Of a stretch of DNA of 7,463 nucleotides, positions 5,774-7,463 are shown piece after piece (the first letter of the stretch is position 1; each line of letters starts with the position of its first letter). The DNA is from Spirochaetaceae bacterium (lineage in GTDB: Bacteria > Spirochaetota > Spirochaetia > Treponematales > Breznakiellaceae): the NCBI GenBank assembly GCA_031278575.1, contig JAITKD010000167.1, positions 1 through 7,463 on the forward strand, given 5' to 3'. A program made the translations under genes and the position numbers. Below the pieces are notes generated by a model, which was not told the origin of the DNA, did no database searches, and saw nothing but the letters and a program-made list of their open reading frames with translations.

Positions 5774-7266
5774 ACAGCCCCTCAGACGCCCCGCAAAAGT
5801 CCGATGCCTCCTCCCCGTCCGTTCCGGCCCAAGGGGAGCCGGCGGATCCGGTTATCAAAAACTTATACCGCCGGGTGGAACAAACCCTGGGGTTCCGGGC
5901 TGCCGCCGATACCCTGGAAAGACTACGGGAATACCTGGAACAGCGGTACGGCGCCGATTGTTTTAAAACTCCCGGTTTTTATGAGCAAATCCTTCTGCTC
6001 CCCGAAGATATTTTTGCCGCCGCCCGGTTTTTAACGATCAACGAAACCTACTTTTTCCGGGAAACGGCCCATTTCGATCTCCTCCGGCAGGAATTCCTCC
6101 CCTGCTTCGCCCGGCTGGACTACCCGGTCCGGGTATGCTCCGCGGCAACCTCCATTGGCTGCGAAGCCTACAGCCTGGCCATGGTGATGGACGATTATTC
6201 CCGGACCATACGGTCCTTCCGTTTTGAGATTGACGCCTTTGACCTGAACCCCGACGCCGTAAAAACCGCCAAAACCGGCCGGTACATGGCGAATACCCTG
6301 CGGGAAGACGGGGAGCGCTGGAAATTCCTCCTGAACCGTTATACCCAGGCGGAGGGGAACGGTTTTGCGGTGGTTCCCGGCTTACGGAACCGGGTCCATT
6401 TTTATACCCATAATATCCTGAATGGCTTCTTGGGGCATCATTATGATCTTATCTTTTTTCGGAATACCCTGATCTATTTTTCCGGGGATAAACGTCAAAT
6501 CATCCTCGGCCATCTGGCGGACGCCCTTTTGGACAGGGGGATCCTGGTTTTGGGAATCTCCGAGACCCCGGCAGTCAGCCATCCGCTCTTGAAAAGCCAA
6601 TATGCCCGGGATGCGTTTTATTTTCAGAAGATTCCGGAAGGGATGCCCGCGGCGGCGTCTTTCCAAGCCGACCCCGTCCTGATCCCGTCCCCGGAACCGG
6701 CCCGGCCATCCCGGAAAAAAACCATGATAAGCCCCGCGGATCCTGAGGGAATCGCCGGGCTTCTGGACGACCACGAAGGGGGCTGCCCCATTATCAGGAA
6801 GCTGCCGGAGTTATTCCGAAAAACCGCGGAAGGAACGGAACCGCTTTCCGGGGATGAACTTTTTGCCGCCGTGATATATCTTTTGGGTCAGGAGGATTTC
6901 TCCAAGGCGGATACCCTGCTTTCTTTTATAGAAAAATACGATAATTCCGCCTTTGTCCTTTTCCTCCGGGGGGAATACCACTATTTCAACCACCGGAAAA
7001 AGGAAGCGGCGGTCAATTACAAGGAAGCGGCGGGTAAAAACAAGGCCTTTTGGCCCGCCTTTTACCGGATCTGTACCCTGACGTCAAAGGAAAACGCTGC
7101 TCAGTACGAATACAAAACCCGGAAGGCCCTGGAAAGCATTGATCAGGGCAAGGAAAAGCGTTATGAACTTTTTATCGGGGGCTTTTCCCCGGATTACTAC
7201 CAGCGGGCTTTGGAGAAACGGCTCTTTAGTACCTACAGAAGCACTGATTTAGTCAATCGGGAATAA
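5770..7266 (+). CDS. cheR: CheR chemoreceptor methyltransferase with C-terminal TPR-like extension
   Basis: Transfers methyl groups from S-adenosylmethionine to receptor glutamates, opposing CheB. 498 residues: a Ser/Pro-rich disordered N-terminus (1-26), the CheR N-terminal helical domain (about 28-105) ending TINETYFFRE (89-98, Arg97), then the SAM-binding domain with VRVCSAATSIGCEAYSLAM (120-138, Glu132), DAFDLNPDAVKTAKTGRY (155-172, Asp158), LIFFRNTLIYF (227-237) and LVLGISE (259-265). In motif I Salmonella CheR has STGEE where this protein has SIGCE; the second Glu is kept. Residues about 290-345 are a Pro-rich linker. Residues about 350-470 are helical with TPR-like pairs (for example 376-421, ADTLLSFIEKY...FLRGEYHYFNHRKKEAAVNYKEA in outline). 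The start is the ATG overlapping the cheB stop; an upstream in-frame start at 5707 lies wholly inside cheB and is unlikely. The last codons form the left arm of a stem-loop. Confidence 0.94.
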   Translation: MNSPSDAPQKSDASSPSVPAQGEPADPVIKNLYRRVEQTLGFRAAADTLERLREYLEQRYGADCFKTPGFYEQILLLPEDIFAAARFLTINETYFFRETAHFDLLRQEFLPCFARLDYPVRVCSAATSIGCEAYSLAMVMDDYSRTIRSFRFEIDAFDLNPDAVKTAKTGRYMANTLREDGERWKFLLNRYTQAEGNGFAVVPGLRNRVHFYTHNILNGFLGHHYDLIFFRNTLIYFSGDKRQIILGHLADALLDRGILVLGISETPAVSHPLLKSQYARDAFYFQKIPEGMPAAASFQADPVLIPSPEPARPSRKKTMISPADPEGIAGLLDDHEGGCPIIRKLPELFRKTAEGTEPLSGDELFAAVIYLLGQEDFSKADTLLSFIEKYDNSAFVLFLRGEYHYFNHRKKEAAVNYKEAAGKNKAFWPAFYRICTLTSKENAAQYEYKTRKALESIDQGKEKRYELFIGGFSPDYYQRALEKRLFSTYRSTDLVNRE

Positions 7267-7275
7267 ATCAGTGCT
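7240..7275 (+). repeat. Stem-loop spanning the cheR stop codon
   Basis: Arms AGCACTGATTTA (7240-7251) and TAAATCAGTGCT (7264-7275) are exact reverse complements with a 12-base loop. The left arm encodes cheR residues S-T-D-L and the right arm begins with the TAA stop. No T run follows, so it may protect the 3' end of the message or act as part of a composite terminator. Confidence 0.65.
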
Positions 7276-7287
7276 GCTTTAACGCAA

Positions 7288-7304
7288 GGTAAACAAAGTT
7301 TACC
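7288..7304 (+). repeat. Second stem-loop after cheR
   Basis: GGTAAAC (7288-7294) and GTTTACC (7298-7304) pair exactly around an AAA loop. It starts 12 bases after the first stem-loop. Confidence 0.5.
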
Positions 7305-7306
7305 CC

Positions 7307-7330
7307 ATTTGCGCATTGAAATGAGCAAAT
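7307..7330 (+). repeat. Third stem-loop after cheR
   Basis: ATTTGC (7307-7312) and GCAAAT (7325-7330) pair, and after one mismatch the inner CATT/AATG can also pair, leaving a very tight loop. It is weaker than its neighbours. Confidence 0.35.
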
Positions 7331-7332
7331 AC

Positions 7333-7389
7333 ATTAGGGAAACGCGATTAGCGTCAAGTTAATCAGCGTTTCCCTAATCCTGCTTTTTT
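7333..7389 (+). terminator. Intrinsic terminator of the chemotaxis operon
   Basis: Left arm 7333-7350 and right arm 7360-7378 form an 18-base-pair stem with one bulged A (7365) and a 9-base loop; the outer 13 pairs (ATTAGGGAAACGC / GCGTTTCCCTAAT) are perfect. A run of six T (7384-7389) follows 5 bases after the stem. This is the best terminator in the window and fits the end of the plus-strand operon. Confidence 0.75.
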
Positions 7390-7463
7390 CCATCAAATTT
7401 ACTTTTTTTTAAGAAAAAACACGAAAAAACCCGCTTGAATTAAAGCAAATCAGTTTATAACGC
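7390..7463. other. AT-rich tail, no gene recognised
   Basis: After the terminator the sequence is rich in A and T runs, with eight T at about 7403-7411 and AAAAAAC twice shortly afterwards. I see no reading frame, RNA gene or convincing stem-loop before the window ends. Confidence 0.6.

Noticed and set aside
7422..7446. Possible minus-strand terminator (GCTT/AAGC followed by GGG and T run)
   Set aside because: The stem is only four base pairs and there is no visible gene entering from the right to terminate.

Overview
The window holds two divergent gene blocks from what is probably a free-living or gut spirochaete with a nitrogen-fixation type of regulation. The base composition (slightly above half G+C, by eye) and the gene content fit the termite-gut Treponema group (T. 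primitia / T. azotonutricium type). That assignment is an inference from protein style and gene combination; no 16S or other taxonomic marker is present.

Left block, minus strand (about 3590 down to 30): a NifA-like sigma-54 activator, then a 252-base gap, then amtB (ammonium channel) and a P-II signalling protein (glnK) 11 bases apart. The gap contains a good -24/-12 sigma-54 promoter immediately upstream of amtB. The promoter overlaps the upstream starts that would give a longer AmtB, so the GTG at 1702, with a strong Shine-Dalgarno sequence and a clean signal peptide, is the better start. Three copies of a 12-base palindrome, TACA-N4-TGTA, each preceded by CC, lie around nifA: one just upstream of its start and two 30 bases apart at its stop codon, about 200-235 bases upstream of the predicted amtB transcription start. 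This looks like one regulator controlling both promoters, and the NifA-like protein itself is an obvious candidate. The P-II protein has Ile in place of Tyr51, the usual uridylylation site.

Right block, plus strand (3813 to about 7390): a tightly packed chemotaxis operon, cheW, a divergent CheW-like gene, cheB and cheR. The last three are joined by ATGA stop/start overlaps. CheB (receiver plus methylesterase) and CheR (methyltransferase) set receptor methylation; CheW couples receptors to the CheA kinase, which is not in this window. CheR carries an extra C-terminal region of about 200 residues with TPR-like helices. The operon ends in four consecutive stem-loops within 140 bases, the first formed partly by the last codons of cheR and the last followed by a T run.

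The 3560-3861 region between the blocks carries the two divergent promoters, one palindrome and a very GC-rich perfect hairpin. I see no mobile element, CRISPR array, tRNA or rRNA.
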